A DNA stretch of 33,927 nucleotides from Microbulbifer mangrovi (GTDB lineage: Bacteria; Pseudomonadota; Gammaproteobacteria; Pseudomonadales; Cellvibrionaceae), in assembly GCF_002009015.1 (NCBI RefSeq), contig NZ_LZDE01000311.1, positions 1 to 33,927 on the forward strand, given 5' to 3'. Below, piece by piece: positions 16,501-26,082 of this stretch. The notes beneath the pieces were generated by a model. The model saw nothing but the letters and a program-made list of their open reading frames with translations. It was not told where the DNA came from and made no database searches. How positions within the stretch are numbered: position 1 is the stretch's first letter; every line of letters begins with the position of its first letter. Both the position numbers and the translations under genes were made by a program.

Positions 16501-18231
16501 ATGCAAGGTGCACACTCTCACTCCGCCATTTCCCAGTCCGCCATCTGGCAGTCGCTACAGGCGCAGGCCGCGCAGGTGAAGCAGCGCAGGCTGGCAGATC
16601 TGTTCAGCGAAGACCCACAGCGCGCCGCGGCGTTCAGCATGGAATTACCGCAGTTTCTGCTGGATTTCTCCAAAAATCATCTCGACCAGTCAGTATTTGT
16701 AAATTTGCTACGTCTCGCGGAAGAGGCCGGGTTGGAGCAGTGGCGGAGCGATTTCTTCGCCGGTAAACCGATCAATGCCACGGAAGGGCGGCCGGTTCTA
16801 CATCCGGCACTGCGCGGCGGTCTGGGCGCTGAAGTGGAGGTCGGCGGGGTATCCGTCACGGGATTGGCGGAGGCTGAGCTGCAGCGCTTGAAAGAGTTTG
16901 TAGTTTTACTACATAATGGCGACCTGACGGGCTACAGCGGTAAACGGATCACCGATGTGGTCAATCTCGGTGTCGGTGGTTCCCATCTGGGACCCCAGAC
17001 CGTCATAGAGTCACTGCGTGCCTACCGGAAGGGCGATGTCGCGGTGCACTTTGTATCCAACGTGGATGGAGCCCAGCTCACGGATGTGCTGGCCGGCCTG
17101 GATGCCGAATCAACGCTTTTTATCGTCTCGTCCAAGACGTTCACTACCAGCGAGACGATGACCAATGCGCGCAGTGCCCTCAAGTGGTTGCAGCGCGCAG
17201 CGCCCGATGTTTCTGCGGAGGGACTGTTGCAGCGCCACTTTGTCGGCGTGACTTCGAGCCCAGACAAGGCACAGCAGTTCGGGATCCTGCCAGAGCGGAC
17301 CTATCGGTTCTGGGATTGGGTCGGCGGACGCTATTCGCTGTGGTCGGCAATCGGATTGCCCATCGCTATTGCCTGCGGCTACGAAAACTTCCGCGCACTG
17401 TTGGACGGTGCTGCAGAGATGGATCGCCACTTCCGTGAGGCGCCGTTCGAAAAGAACGCGCCGGTGATCATGGGGTTGCTGAGTGTCTGGTACTGCACCT
17501 TTATGGGGTATCCGGCGCACGCGGTGTTGCCCTATGAGCAGGCGCTGCACATGTTGCCAGCCTATTTGCAGCAGGCAGATATGGAGAGCAACGGCAAATC
17601 TACCACCCGTGCAGGGGTGGAGGTGGACTACGCCACCGGCCCTCTAATATGGGGGCAGACGGGGATCAATGGGCAGCATGCTTTTTACCAGTATCTGCAC
17701 CAGAGCCCGGAGGTGGTGCCGGCGGACTTCATCGGCAGTGTGACTCCGGGACACGATCTCGAGGGGCATCACGAAATACTGCTGGCGAACATGTTCGCCC
17801 AGAGTCAGGCGCTGATGAGCGGTGTGGATGCCGAGTCGGTCGCCCGCGAGCTGACAGCCAAGGGGCTGTCACAGGAAGAGATAAAAAGGCTGACCCCGTT
17901 CAAGGTGCACAGGGGTGGAAAGCCCAGCACCACAATACTCTTGAAAGAGTTGACCCCCCGCGCGTTGGGAGGGTTGATTGCACTCTACGAACACAAGATT
18001 TTTGTGCAGGGTGTGATCCTGGAAATATATTCCTTTGATCAGTGGGGTGTGGAACTTGGTAAGGGTCTTGCCAACACGCTGGAGCCAAAACTGGCTGCAG
18101 GTGATCTGGCTGGAGAAGACGGTTCTACAGCGCAACTGATCCAATACTATCGCCGATTCAAACGCGGCGCGGTTACGACCACGGGGCTACCTGAAGTTGA
18201 GGCGGCCGAGTCTGCTGGAGAACAGGCTTAA
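16501..18231 (+). CDS. pgi: Glucose-6-phosphate isomerase
   Basis: Interconverts fructose-6-phosphate and glucose-6-phosphate. The 576-aa protein carries family blocks: [28 protein letters not shown], the PGI signature [23 protein letters not shown], and [17 protein letters not shown] with the catalytic-region Glu and His residues. ATG 16501 follows AGGGGG; an in-frame GTG at 16474 would add nine residues and is less likely. It heads the pgi-edd-zwf-pgl-eda-gap set and lies behind a GlcNAc-type operator. Here it probably runs in the gluconeogenic direction, turning fructose-6-phosphate from NagB into the entry substrate of the Entner-Doudoroff route. Confidence 0.95.
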   Translation: MQGAHSHSAISQSAIWQSLQAQAAQVKQRRLADLFSEDPQRAAAFSMELPQFLLDFSKNHLDQSVFVNLLRLAEEAGLEQWRSDFFAGKPINATEGRPVLHPALRGGLGAEVEVGGVSVTGLAEAELQRLKEFVVLLHNGDLTGYSGKRITDVVNLGVGGSHLGPQTVIESLRAYRKGDVAVHFVSNVDGAQLTDVLAGLDAESTLFIVSSKTFTTSETMTNARSALKWLQRAAPDVSAEGLLQRHFVGVTSSPDKAQQFGILPERTYRFWDWVGGRYSLWSAIGLPIAIACGYENFRALLDGAAEMDRHFREAPFEKNAPVIMGLLSVWYCTFMGYPAHAVLPYEQALHMLPAYLQQADMESNGKSTTRAGVEVDYATGPLIWGQTGINGQHAFYQYLHQSPEVVPADFIGSVTPGHDLEGHHEILLANMFAQSQALMSGVDAESVARELTAKGLSQEEIKRLTPFKVHRGGKPSTTILLKELTPRALGGLIALYEHKIFVQGVILEIYSFDQWGVELGKGLANTLEPKLAAGDLAGEDGSTAQLIQYYRRFKRGAVTTTGLPEVEAAESAGEQA

Positions 18232-18275
18232 TAAAAAACTGTGGCGAGCTGATAAAAAACGAAGAGTTAAGCAAA

Positions 18276-20108
18276 ATGGCAAACACTACAGTGGTAAACA
18301 GTCGGATACAGGCGGTGACCGACAGGATCATCCGCCGCAGCGAAGAAACCCGCGCCAGCTACCTGGCGCAGGTAGAGCGCGCCCAAGGCAAAGGTCGTGC
18401 GCGCCACAAGCTGTCCTGCGGAAACCTGGCGCACGCCATGGCGGCGTCCAGCGATCAGGATAAAAACCTGATTGCTTCCGGGCAGGGTCCCAACCTGGCG
18501 ATCATCAATGCCTACAACGACATGTTGTCGGCCCACCAGCCCTACGGCACCTACCCGGAAATGCTGAAAGCGGAAGCACTGCGCAACGGCGCTACCGCAC
18601 AGGTTGCCGGTGGCGTCCCCGCCATGTGTGACGGTGTCACCCAGGGGCAGCCGGGTATGGAACTGTCACTGTTTTCCCGCGATGTTATTGCCATGGCCAC
18701 TGCCATCTCCCTGTCTCACGACATGTTTGATGGTGGTATGTATCTGGGCATCTGCGACAAGATCGTGCCTGGCCTGGTTATCGGTGCACTGTCTTTTGGT
18801 CACCTGCCGGCGGTGTTCATCCCGGCAGGCCCCATGCCTACCGGCCTTGCCAACGCAGAAAAAGTACGTGTTCGCCAGTTGTATGCCGAAGGTAAAGTCG
18901 GCCGCAAGGAGTTGCTTGAAGCGGAAAGCGCGTCTTACCACAGCGCCGGTACCTGTACTTTTTACGGTACTGCCAACAGCAACCAGATGCTGGTGGAAAT
19001 CATGGGGCTGCAGCTGCCGGGTAGTTCTTTTGTCAATCCGGGCACGGAGCTGCGCGATGCACTGAACCACGAGGCGGTTAAGCAGCTGGTGCAGATTACC
19101 GAGCCCAGCAATTACACGCCCATCGCGAAAATCCTCAGCGAAAAGTCTTTTGTAAATGGCATTGTTGGCCTGCATGCCACCGGTGGTTCCACCAACCACA
19201 CCATGCACCTGATTGCCATGGCACGTGCCGCCGGCATCCAGATTACCTGGCAGGATATGGCTGAGCTCTCCGAGATCGTGCCGCTGCTGTGCCACGTGTA
19301 CCCGAACGGCACCGCAGATATCAACCACTTCGCCGCTGCTGGCGGTATGCAGTTCCTGATTCGCGAATTGCTGGGTGCAGGCCTGCTGCACAACGATGTC
19401 AGCACCGTACTGGGTGATTCCGGTATGGAGCCTTACACCTACGATCCGTTCCTGAATGAAGACCGGGACGGACTGGTATGGCGTCCCACGGCGGAAGAGT
19501 CGGGCAACCCCGACATCATCCGTCCGGCGAGCGATCCTTTCTCCGGCCACGGTGGCCTGCAGCTGCTGCAGGGCAACCTCGGCAACAGTGTGATCAAGGT
19601 ATCCGCCCTGAAAACGCCGCAACTGAAAGTGAAAGCGCCGGCTGTCGTATTCAACAGTCAGGACGCGCTGCTGGATGCGTTCAAGGCCGGTGAACTAGAG
19701 AAGGATTTTGTCGCGGTAGTGCGCTTCCAGGGGCCCCAGGCCAATGGTATGCCAGAGCTGCACAAGCTGACCCCGTCGCTCGGTGTATTGCAGGATCGCG
19801 GTTACAAAGTGGCGCTGGTCACCGACGGCCGTATGTCCGGTGCGTCAGGTAAGGTGCCGGCAGCCATTCACCTTTCTCCAGAAGCGCTGGAAGGTGGCGT
19901 TGTGGCAAAAATCCAGGACGGTGATGTTATTGAGCTGGACGCGGAAGCCGGCGTTCTCAAAGTACATGTAAGTGATGAAGAGCTGGCCGCACGCGCGCCA
20001 GCGGAGTGCGATCTGTCCGCCAATGCCACCGGCATGGGGCGCGACCTGTTCACCAATATGCGCAAGCTCGCTAGCGGCGCAGAAACCGGTGGAAGCATTC
20101 TTTTTTAA
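18276..20108 (+). CDS. edd: 6-phosphogluconate dehydratase
   Basis: Dehydrates 6-phosphogluconate to KDPG, the first committed ED step, with a labile [4Fe-4S] cluster. At 610 aa it is the usual Edd length. It has the IlvD/Edd signatures: [66 protein letters not shown] and [21 protein letters not shown]. Three cysteines in the first, third and fourth blocks are placed for cluster binding. It starts 44 bp after pgi. The Edd-specific [18 protein letters not shown] region separates it from dihydroxyacid dehydratase (IlvD). Confidence 0.96.
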   Translation: MANTTVVNSRIQAVTDRIIRRSEETRASYLAQVERAQGKGRARHKLSCGNLAHAMAASSDQDKNLIASGQGPNLAIINAYNDMLSAHQPYGTYPEMLKAEALRNGATAQVAGGVPAMCDGVTQGQPGMELSLFSRDVIAMATAISLSHDMFDGGMYLGICDKIVPGLVIGALSFGHLPAVFIPAGPMPTGLANAEKVRVRQLYAEGKVGRKELLEAESASYHSAGTCTFYGTANSNQMLVEIMGLQLPGSSFVNPGTELRDALNHEAVKQLVQITEPSNYTPIAKILSEKSFVNGIVGLHATGGSTNHTMHLIAMARAAGIQITWQDMAELSEIVPLLCHVYPNGTADINHFAAAGGMQFLIRELLGAGLLHNDVSTVLGDSGMEPYTYDPFLNEDRDGLVWRPTAEESGNPDIIRPASDPFSGHGGLQLLQGNLGNSVIKVSALKTPQLKVKAPAVVFNSQDALLDAFKAGELEKDFVAVVRFQGPQANGMPELHKLTPSLGVLQDRGYKVALVTDGRMSGASGKVPAAIHLSPEALEGGVVAKIQDGDVIELDAEAGVLKVHVSDEELAARAPAECDLSANATGMGRDLFTNMRKLASGAETGGSILF

Positions 20109-20117
20109 CTGAATTCA

Positions 20118-20144
20118 GCGCGCTCGCCGGAAACGGGGGCGCGC
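20118..20144 (+). repeat. GC-rich hairpin between edd and zwf
   Basis: GCGCGCTC (20118-20125) can pair with GGGCGCGC (20137-20144) with one G:T wobble, in the 57-bp gap between edd and zwf. There is no T-tract, so it is more likely an mRNA-stability or processing element within the operon than a terminator. Confidence 0.45.
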
Positions 20145-20165
20145 AACTGCTTGAGAGCAAAAACA

Positions 20166-21623
20166 ATGGCAAACGCATTCGACATGGTACTTTTTGGTGG
20201 TGGCGGAGATCTGTCACTGCGCAAACTGATTCCGGCCCTGTACCGGGCCTATATTGAAGGCGGTCTGAACAAGGATTCCCGCATCCTGCCGGTGTGCCGT
20301 CGTCAGGAAGACGCTGACGTCTACCTGAAAACCGCGCAGCAGGCGCTGAAAACCCACCTGCGCGACGGTGAATACAGTGATAAAAACTGGAAAGGATTCA
20401 GCGCACAGTTACGCGCCGTCGCGCTGGATATCTCCAAGCCCGACGAGCAGTGGGATGGCCTGGTGGATATCCTCGGCAAGGACACCGAGCGCACGCGCCT
20501 GTTCTATCTCGCAATTCCGCCGGCGGTATTTGGTCCCTGCTGTGAAAACCTGTCAATTAAGGGACTGATTCACGAAAATTCCCGTGTCGTGGTGGAAAAG
20601 CCGCTCGGCTACAACGCCAAGACTTCTGACGAAATCAACAGCAAGATTGCCGAGTACTTCCCCGAAGAAAGTATTTTCCGCATCGATCACTACCTGGGTA
20701 AGGAAACGGTACAGAACCTGCTGGCGCTGCGTTTCAGCAACGTGCTGTTCGAGCATCTCTGGGATGCGAAAACCATCGACCATATCCAGATCAGCATCTC
20801 CGAAACCGTGGGCCTCGAAGGTCGCGCGGGTTTCTATGATGACACCGGTGCGATGCGCGACATGGTGCAGAACCATTTGTTGCAGTTACTGTGTCTGATC
20901 GCGATGGAATCGCCCAACAGTATGTCCGCGCGCAATATCCGCTCGGAAAAAATCAAAGTGCTTGAGGCACTGCGCCCGCTGACTGACCAGGATGTGGACC
21001 AGAATATCGTTCGTGGCCAGTACGTCGCCGGTGGTCTGGGCAAAGAGCTGGTACCGGGCTATCTGGAAGAGCTCAAGGCACCTAACAGTACTACCGAAAC
21101 CTTTGTTGCGATTCGCGCACATATCGACAACTGGCGCTGGACCGGTGTGCCTTTCTATCTGCGCACCGGCAAACGTATGGAAAAGCGCTGTGCGGAAATC
21201 GTGATTCAGTACAAGAACGTGTCCCACAGTGTGTATCAGCCGGAAGCCGGAAAGGTATTGCCGAACCGTCTGGTAATCCGCCTGCAGCCCGAAGAGAGCA
21301 TCAAGCTGGTTCTGATGGCGAAGAAAATGGACAGCCTCACCATGGAGCTGCAGCCGGTAGAGCTGAACCTCACCCTGTCCGACACCTATGACAGTTTCAA
21401 AAGCGACGCTTACAAGCGCCTGATGCTGGATGCGGCAGCCAACAACTCCGCGCTGTTTATTCATCGCGAGGAAGTCGCCGCAGCCTGGGCCTGGGTTGAC
21501 CCGATCATCGACCACTGGCGCGAAACCGCCAACCAGCCACAGCTTTACCGCGCAGGCACCTGGGGGCCCCAGGCCTCCAATCAGCTGCTGGCCGAGAATG
21601 GCCACCACTGGTTCAACCCCTGA
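20166..21623 (+). CDS. zwf: Glucose-6-phosphate 1-dehydrogenase
   Basis: Oxidises glucose-6-phosphate to 6-phosphogluconolactone, producing NAD(P)H. The 485-aa protein has the dinucleotide loop FGGGGDLSLRKLIPALY (a glycine-rich variant of the common GASGDLA form) and the active-site signature RIDHYLGKETVQNLLALRF with the catalytic His and Lys. It also has KPLGYN and the C-terminal RRPDAYE-equivalent region, here DSFKSDAYKRLMLDA. ATG 20166 is used; the in-frame TTG at 20151 adds only MRAKT. It sits 57 bp after edd and 38 bp before pgl, so it belongs to the ED operon. Cofactor preference cannot be told from inspection. Confidence 0.95.
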   Translation: MANAFDMVLFGGGGDLSLRKLIPALYRAYIEGGLNKDSRILPVCRRQEDADVYLKTAQQALKTHLRDGEYSDKNWKGFSAQLRAVALDISKPDEQWDGLVDILGKDTERTRLFYLAIPPAVFGPCCENLSIKGLIHENSRVVVEKPLGYNAKTSDEINSKIAEYFPEESIFRIDHYLGKETVQNLLALRFSNVLFEHLWDAKTIDHIQISISETVGLEGRAGFYDDTGAMRDMVQNHLLQLLCLIAMESPNSMSARNIRSEKIKVLEALRPLTDQDVDQNIVRGQYVAGGLGKELVPGYLEELKAPNSTTETFVAIRAHIDNWRWTGVPFYLRTGKRMEKRCAEIVIQYKNVSHSVYQPEAGKVLPNRLVIRLQPEESIKLVLMAKKMDSLTMELQPVELNLTLSDTYDSFKSDAYKRLMLDAAANNSALFIHREEVAAAWAWVDPIIDHWRETANQPQLYRAGTWGPQASNQLLAENGHHWFNP

Positions 21624-21661
21624 GAAATCAGGTGGAAAAACGAAAACAGGGTCTTAGAGAC

Positions 21662-22372
21662 ATGGTTGAAGAAAAGTTTTTTGCAGACCGGGAACGTCTG
21701 ACACTGGCGCTGGCCAACGAATGTGCCGCGGCACTGCACGCGGGTATCAAGGCGAATGGACAGGCCACCTTTCTGGTCAGCGGCGGCAGCTCACCGGAGC
21801 CGGTGTACCGCGAGCTTTCCCGACGCCCGTTGCCGTGGCAGAACGTGAACGTTGCGCTGGTAGACGAGCGCTGGGTGGAGAAAGACGAGGCCGGTAGCAA
21901 CCTGGCATTTATCTCCAACAGTTTGCTGCAGAACGAAGCCAGCAAGGCGCCGTGCCTGGGAATGAAAAACGCCGCGGCCACGCCCGCAGAAGGTGAGGCC
22001 GATTGCGAGCGCGCATATCAGGAATTGCCGCGTCCATTTGATGTGTGTGTACTGGGTATGGGTAATGACGGACATACCGCATCGTTCTTTCCCCATGCGG
22101 AAGGCCTTGCAGATGCGCTGGACACCAAATCGGAAAAACTGTGCAAAGCCATTACCGCAAAGCAAAGCGCAGTGACTGGCGTGCACACCGAGCGTATGAC
22201 GCTTACCCTCGCGGCCATTCTGCAAGCAAAAGAAATCAAGTTGCTGATTACCGGTGAGGAAAAGCTCAAGGTCTACCGGCAGGCGCTGCTGGGTGACGAC
22301 GAGCTGGAAATGCCGGTGCGCAGTATTCTCAAGCAGGGACTGAAGCCGGTTACTGTTTATTGGGCACCGTGA
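21662..22372 (+). CDS. pgl: 6-phosphogluconolactonase (DevB type)
   Basis: Hydrolyses 6-phosphogluconolactone to 6-phosphogluconate. At 236 aa it has the typical DevB/NagB-superfamily size and blocks: FLVSGGSSPEPVYRELSR, VNVALVDERWVEKDEAGSN, VCVLGMGNDGHTASFFPHAE and a VTGVHTERMTLTL region. ATG 21662 is preferred; an in-frame GTG at 21632 gives ten extra residues with no family match. It lies directly downstream of zwf, its pathway partner. It shares a fold with classical NagB, but the GMGNDGHTASFFP motif and the position next to zwf mark it as the lactonase; the deaminase here is the SIS-type gene. Confidence 0.93.
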   Translation: MVEEKFFADRERLTLALANECAAALHAGIKANGQATFLVSGGSSPEPVYRELSRRPLPWQNVNVALVDERWVEKDEAGSNLAFISNSLLQNEASKAPCLGMKNAAATPAEGEADCERAYQELPRPFDVCVLGMGNDGHTASFFPHAEGLADALDTKSEKLCKAITAKQSAVTGVHTERMTLTLAAILQAKEIKLLITGEEKLKVYRQALLGDDELEMPVRSILKQGLKPVTVYWAP

Positions 22373-22420
22373 GCCCGGTTGGGTTCGTATTTAAAAAGAA
22401 TTGAGACCTATAGGAAGTAG

Positions 22421-23053
22421 ATGATGCAAGAGTCACTTGTACCCGTATTGGAACAGGCCGGTGTCGTTCCGGTTCTGGTTATCGATAACGTCAGCGAAGC
22501 TCTGCCTCTGGCTCAGGCGCTGGTTGAGGGCGGCCTGAATGTACTGGAGGTGACTCTGCGCACCGAAGCGGCGCTGGCCGCAGTTGAAGAAATTGCCAAG
22601 CACCTGCCGGATGCACACGTCGGTACTGGTACCGTGCTGAATGCGGCGGACGTACGCCGTTCCGTTGATGCTGGTGCAACTTTCATGGTGAGCCCCGGTG
22701 CTACCGAAGCGCTGCTGGATGCGGCGGGCGATGTTTCTGTTCCCATGCTGCCTGGCGCGGCGAACCCATCCGAAGTGATGCGTCTACTCGAGCGCGGCTA
22801 CCGCTATCAGAAGTTTTTCCCTGCAGAAGCTGCGGGTGGTGTGCCGATGTTGAAGTCCATTGGTGGCCCGCTGGCGCAGGTGAAGTTCTGCCCCACTGGC
22901 GGTGTTAGCCCAAAGAACGCCAAAGACTACCTGGGTCTGGCCAACGTGGTTTGTGTAGGCGGTTCCTGGATGGCGGCACCGAAGCTGGTGGCCGAGAAAA
23001 ACTGGGCGGAAATCACTCGCCTGGCAAAAGAGGCCACTCTGCTGAAGGGCTAA
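22421..23053 (+). CDS. eda: KDPG aldolase (Eda)
   Basis: Cleaves 2-keto-3-deoxy-6-phosphogluconate to pyruvate and glyceraldehyde-3-phosphate. The 210-aa protein is a class I TIM-barrel aldolase. The Schiff-base Lys is K131 in [13 protein letters not shown] and the catalytic Glu is E43 in VLEVTLRT. Phosphate-binding GTGTVL and [11 protein letters not shown] are present. ATGATG at the start leaves a one-codon ambiguity. It follows pgl by 48 bp and completes the ED set. Confidence 0.96.
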   Translation: MMQESLVPVLEQAGVVPVLVIDNVSEALPLAQALVEGGLNVLEVTLRTEAALAAVEEIAKHLPDAHVGTGTVLNAADVRRSVDAGATFMVSPGATEALLDAAGDVSVPMLPGAANPSEVMRLLERGYRYQKFFPAEAAGGVPMLKSIGGPLAQVKFCPTGGVSPKNAKDYLGLANVVCVGGSWMAAPKLVAEKNWAEITRLAKEATLLKG

Positions 23054-23159
23054 TTTCCCGGCAGAATCGTTTTCACAGAGTAAACACGTGCTGGGGGGGA
23101 CACGCCCGGCACCCCGTATAAAAATTCATAAATTTTCAAGACACAGAGGGTGTAGCGAT

Positions 23160-24173
23160 ATGAAACTCAGAATTGCTATCAATGGTTATGGCCGCATCGG
23201 CCGCAATGTAACGCGCGCGATCTATGAATCCGGTTACAACGATCGCATTCAGCTGGTTGCCATCAACGACCTGGCGCCGGTAGAAGCCAACGCTCACCTT
23301 ACCCGGTTCGATACCGTACATGGCCGTTTTAATACCGACGTTGCGGTAGAAGGCGAAAACCTGGTTATCGGTGGCGACACCGTCAAGGTTTGCCAGGAGC
23401 GCAACCCTGCGGCGCTGCCCTGGGGTGAGCTGGAAGTGGATCTGGTGTTGGAGTGCACCGGCCTGTTTACCGGCAAAGAAGCGGCGTCCCAGCACATGCA
23501 GGCCGGCGCCAAAGCGGTACTGATTTCCGCACCTTCCGGCGACGCAGATCTGACCGTGGTTTACGGTGTTAACGACGACAAGCTCACCGCAGAGCACAAG
23601 GTTGTCTCCAACGCATCCTGTACCACCAACTGCCTGGCACCTGTAGCCAAAGTTCTGAACGAAGCCATCGGTATCGAGCGCGGCTTTATGACCACTGTGC
23701 ACGCCTACACCAATGATCAGAACACCCAGGATGCCGTACACAAGGACATCTACCGCGCCCGTGCCGCAGCTGACAACATGATCCCGACCAAAACCGGAGC
23801 TGCTGCCGCGGTTGGCCTGGTTCTGCCGGAGCTGAAAGGCAAACTGGATGGTATGGCAGTACGCGTACCCGTGAACAATGTTTCTCTGGTGGACTGCCAG
23901 TTTATCGCTAGCCGCGAAACCACTGTCGATGAAATCAACGCGATCATGCGCGATGCCGCTGGCACCATCAAAGGCGGTGTACTGTCTTTCTGCGAGCAAC
24001 CGCTGGTTTCCGTAGACTTCAACCACACCTCTGCTTCCAGCCACTTCGATGCCAATCACACCCGAGTGAACGGCAATCTGGTCAAAGTAATGGCTTGGTA
24101 TGACAACGAGTGGGGCTTCTCCCACCGTATGCTGGATACCAGCCTGGCGATGGCCAAGGCGCTCGAGCTGTAA
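23160..24173 (+). CDS. gap: Glyceraldehyde-3-phosphate dehydrogenase (type I)
   Basis: Oxidises and phosphorylates glyceraldehyde-3-phosphate to 1,3-bisphosphoglycerate. The 337-aa protein starts [15 protein letters not shown] (Rossmann loop). The NAD-favouring Asp is at about position 37 (AINDLAP). The active-site [12 protein letters not shown] places the nucleophile at Cys154, and the C-terminal [14 protein letters not shown] is typical. ATG 23160 follows GAGGGTG; an open stretch back to 23088 is leader. A hairpin in that leader (23088-23112, GTGCTGGG/CCCGGCAC) separates it from eda. It lacks a neighbouring pgk, which suggests an ED-dedicated copy; another gap may exist elsewhere. Confidence 0.95.
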   Translation: MKLRIAINGYGRIGRNVTRAIYESGYNDRIQLVAINDLAPVEANAHLTRFDTVHGRFNTDVAVEGENLVIGGDTVKVCQERNPAALPWGELEVDLVLECTGLFTGKEAASQHMQAGAKAVLISAPSGDADLTVVYGVNDDKLTAEHKVVSNASCTTNCLAPVAKVLNEAIGIERGFMTTVHAYTNDQNTQDAVHKDIYRARAAADNMIPTKTGAAAAVGLVLPELKGKLDGMAVRVPVNNVSLVDCQFIASRETTVDEINAIMRDAAGTIKGGVLSFCEQPLVSVDFNHTSASSHFDANHTRVNGNLVKVMAWYDNEWGFSHRMLDTSLAMAKALEL

Positions 24174-24191
24174 AGCCAGCGTTTAAAATAA

Positions 24192-24285
24192 GGCTGTCAT
24201 AGCAGCCTGATAACGTGAATGTTATCGCACCGGTGCGGGTGCAATACCCGCTCCGGTTTTGCTTTTCTGCAGTCAGCGCCGACTG
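24192..24285 (+). repeat. Array of inverted repeats between gap and pyk
   Basis: Within about 95 nt lie GGCTG/CAGCC (24192-24207), GATAAC/GTTATC (24209-24226), the perfect palindrome CGCACCGGTGCG (24226-24237), GCGGGT/ACCCGC (24235-24251) and CAGTC/GACTG (24270-24285). The third and fourth overlap, so they cannot form at the same time. The second has the form of a dimeric operator. Confidence 0.6.
24229..24268 (+). terminator. Probable terminator or attenuator after gap
   Basis: The outer stem ACCGG (24229-24233)/CCGGT (24253-24257) encloses CGGGT (24236-24240)/ACCCG (24246-24250) with a small internal loop. TTTGCTTTTCT follows. It looks like an intrinsic terminator that would partly separate pyk from the ED operon; the overlapping palindrome at 24226-24237 could compete with it. 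Confidence 0.45.
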
Positions 24286-24337
24286 TAATAAAAACAATAT
24301 TCGCCTCTCATCCAATCGAAAAACGAATACCACCAAT

Positions 24338-25774
24338 ATGATTCGCCATACCAAAATTGTTGCCACACTCGGTCCGGGTACTGATAAGCCGCGTGTTATT
24401 GACGAGATTATCCGCGCAGGCGTCAACGTCGTGCGCCTGAACTTTTCTCACGGCAGTGCCGATGACCACCGCAAGCGCGTGGAAGAAGTGCGTCGCGCCG
24501 CCGCTGAACAGAACAAGCTGGTGGCTGTGCTTGGCGACCTTCAGGGGCCGAAAATCCGTATTGCCCGCTTCGCTGAAGGCAGCATTTTTCTCGAGAACAA
24601 CGCCGAGTTCACCCTCGATGCGGATTGCCCGAAAGAGGGCGGAAACCAGCAGCGTGTGGGCGTGGACTACCCGTCCCTGATTGCGGATTGCAAGCCCGGC
24701 AATATCTTGCTGCTGGACGACGGCAAGATCCGTCTCGAAGTGACCGGTGGCACCAACAGCAAGTTGTTCTGTCGAGTGCTTCAGGGTGGCAAGCTGTCCA
24801 ACAACAAGGGCATTAACCTGTTGGGCGGTGGCCTTTCTGCTCCGGCACTGACGGAAAAAGATTACGAAGACATCAAGCTCGCCGCTGAGCTGGATGTGGA
24901 TTTCCTCGCAGTGAGCTTCCCGCGCAGTGGCGAAGACCTGGAAATCGCACGCAAGGCCATGCGCGAAGCGGGTAGCAATGCTGCCATCGTCGCCAAGGTG
25001 GAACGCGCGGAAGCGGTGAACAATGACGAGCAGATGGATGACATCATTCTCGCATCGGATGTCATCATGGTTGCCCGTGGTGACCTGGGTGTAGAGATCG
25101 GCGATGCCGCACTGGTGGGCGTGCAGAAAAAACTGATCAACCGTGCCAATGCTCTGAACCGCGGTGTGATCACCGCAACCCAGATGATGGAATCCATGAT
25201 CACCAACCCGACGCCGACGCGCGCCGAAGTGATGGATGTTGCCAATGCGGTGCTCGATGGCACCGATGCGGTGATGCTATCCGCGGAAACCGCTGCCGGC
25301 GATTTCCCGGTTGCCGCTGTGGAGTCTATGGCGGAAGTGGTTGTGGGGGCAGAGCAGTACCTCGGTACCACTACCCGTCCGGCAGCGGACCGATCCTCAT
25401 CAGAAACCATCGATACGGTTATTGCCCAGGCGGCGATCGAGGCTGCAGTCCGGGTTGAAAATCTGAGCGCGGTAGCCGCGCTCACCGAATCCGGTCGCAC
25501 CCCGCGCATCATGTCCCGCGCGACGTCGCAGCTGCCAATCTACGCGCTGACCCGCCACCCGCGTGTTGCACGTCAGCTGGTATTGCTGCGTGGTGTCGAG
25601 CCCATCGAGTTTGATCCCGCTTCTGTTCCCCTGGGTCACCTGACCGATGCCATCATTGAGGTGCTGGGATCCCGGGTAACCCTGGAGAAGGGTGAGCGGA
25701 TCCTGATTACTCAGGGGGAGCGCCTGAATATGGGCGGCGGCACCAGCTCCATGCGTATCAAGGAAATTGAATAA
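24338..25774 (+). CDS. pyk: Pyruvate kinase
   Basis: Makes pyruvate and ATP from phosphoenolpyruvate. The 478-aa protein starts MIRHTKIVATLGPGTDKP, as in PykA-like enzymes. It shows NVVRLNFSHGS, GDLQGPKIRIARF, the active-site AIVAKVERAEAV with the catalytic Lys, VARGDLGVEIG, ATQMMESMITNPTPTRAEV and DGTDAVMLSAETAAG. The C-terminal domain has LTESGRTPRIMSR. The open frame upstream to 24215 crosses a hairpin array and has no family resemblance, so ATG 24338 is used even though no strong ribosome site precedes it. It is last of the glycolytic block and may be transcribed partly from its own promoter. Confidence 0.95.
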   Translation: MIRHTKIVATLGPGTDKPRVIDEIIRAGVNVVRLNFSHGSADDHRKRVEEVRRAAAEQNKLVAVLGDLQGPKIRIARFAEGSIFLENNAEFTLDADCPKEGGNQQRVGVDYPSLIADCKPGNILLLDDGKIRLEVTGGTNSKLFCRVLQGGKLSNNKGINLLGGGLSAPALTEKDYEDIKLAAELDVDFLAVSFPRSGEDLEIARKAMREAGSNAAIVAKVERAEAVNNDEQMDDIILASDVIMVARGDLGVEIGDAALVGVQKKLINRANALNRGVITATQMMESMITNPTPTRAEVMDVANAVLDGTDAVMLSAETAAGDFPVAAVESMAEVVVGAEQYLGTTTRPAADRSSSETIDTVIAQAAIEAAVRVENLSAVAALTESGRTPRIMSRATSQLPIYALTRHPRVARQLVLLRGVEPIEFDPASVPLGHLTDAIIEVLGSRVTLEKGERILITQGERLNMGGGTSSMRIKEIE

Positions 25775-25819
25775 CCCGCAGGGATATCCGCTGGCGGTTC
25801 AGCTCTGTAGATAGTGTTG

Positions 25820-25848
25820 CTCCCGACTCCGGTCGGGAGTTTTACTTT
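25820..25848 (+). terminator. Terminator after pyk
   Basis: CTCCCGAC (25820-25827) pairs with GTCGGGAG (25832-25839) over a 4-nt loop. TTTTACTTTT follows. It is 46 bp beyond the pyk stop. Confidence 0.8.
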
Positions 25849-25952
25849 TGGCCTGCAGCTTTCTCTGCTGACACATTGGGGCTAGCCAGTTATTTGTGCT
25901 GTATGTTTTTTCTCCTGATTTGCGCCCGGGTTTCGAGTAGTTCCATGCCAAT

Positions 25953-25966
25953 TGTCACAAGTGACA
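25953..25966. promoter_or_regulatory. Second palindrome upstream of the TonB receptor
   Basis: TGTCAC-AA-GTGACA is a 6+6 inverted repeat about 200 bp before the receptor start. It shares the TGTCA/TGACA half-sites of the NagR-type operators but in inverted orientation and with different spacing. It may be a site for another dimeric regulator. Confidence 0.35.
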
Positions 25967-26058
25967 GGTTGGTGTTGCAAAATGCGACAAAAAAGCCGGA
26001 TATTTCCTTTCCCCGTAGGTAGCTTTTTTATTTCATTCTGTGTATTGTCAATCTTGAG

Positions 26059-26075
26059 AATGACAGCGCTATCAT
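26059..26075. promoter_or_regulatory. NagR-type operator 1 upstream of the TonB receptor
   Basis: AATGACAGCGCTATCAT, with core TGACAGCGCTATCA at 26061-26074. It differs from the pgi operator at two of 14 positions and has the central GCGC expected for a LacI-family site. Confidence 0.75.
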
Positions 26076-26082
26076 AAAAACG

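Noticed and set aside
21662..22372. The pgl gene as a classical NagB deaminase
   Set aside because: It shares the fold, but the GMGNDGHTASFFP motif and its place between zwf and eda fit 6-phosphogluconolactonase, and a SIS-type deaminase is already in the nag operon.
24215..24337. N-terminal extension of pyruvate kinase
   Set aside because: It is in frame, but it crosses several inverted repeats and a terminator-like hairpin, and pyruvate kinases start close to the RHTKIVATLGP block.
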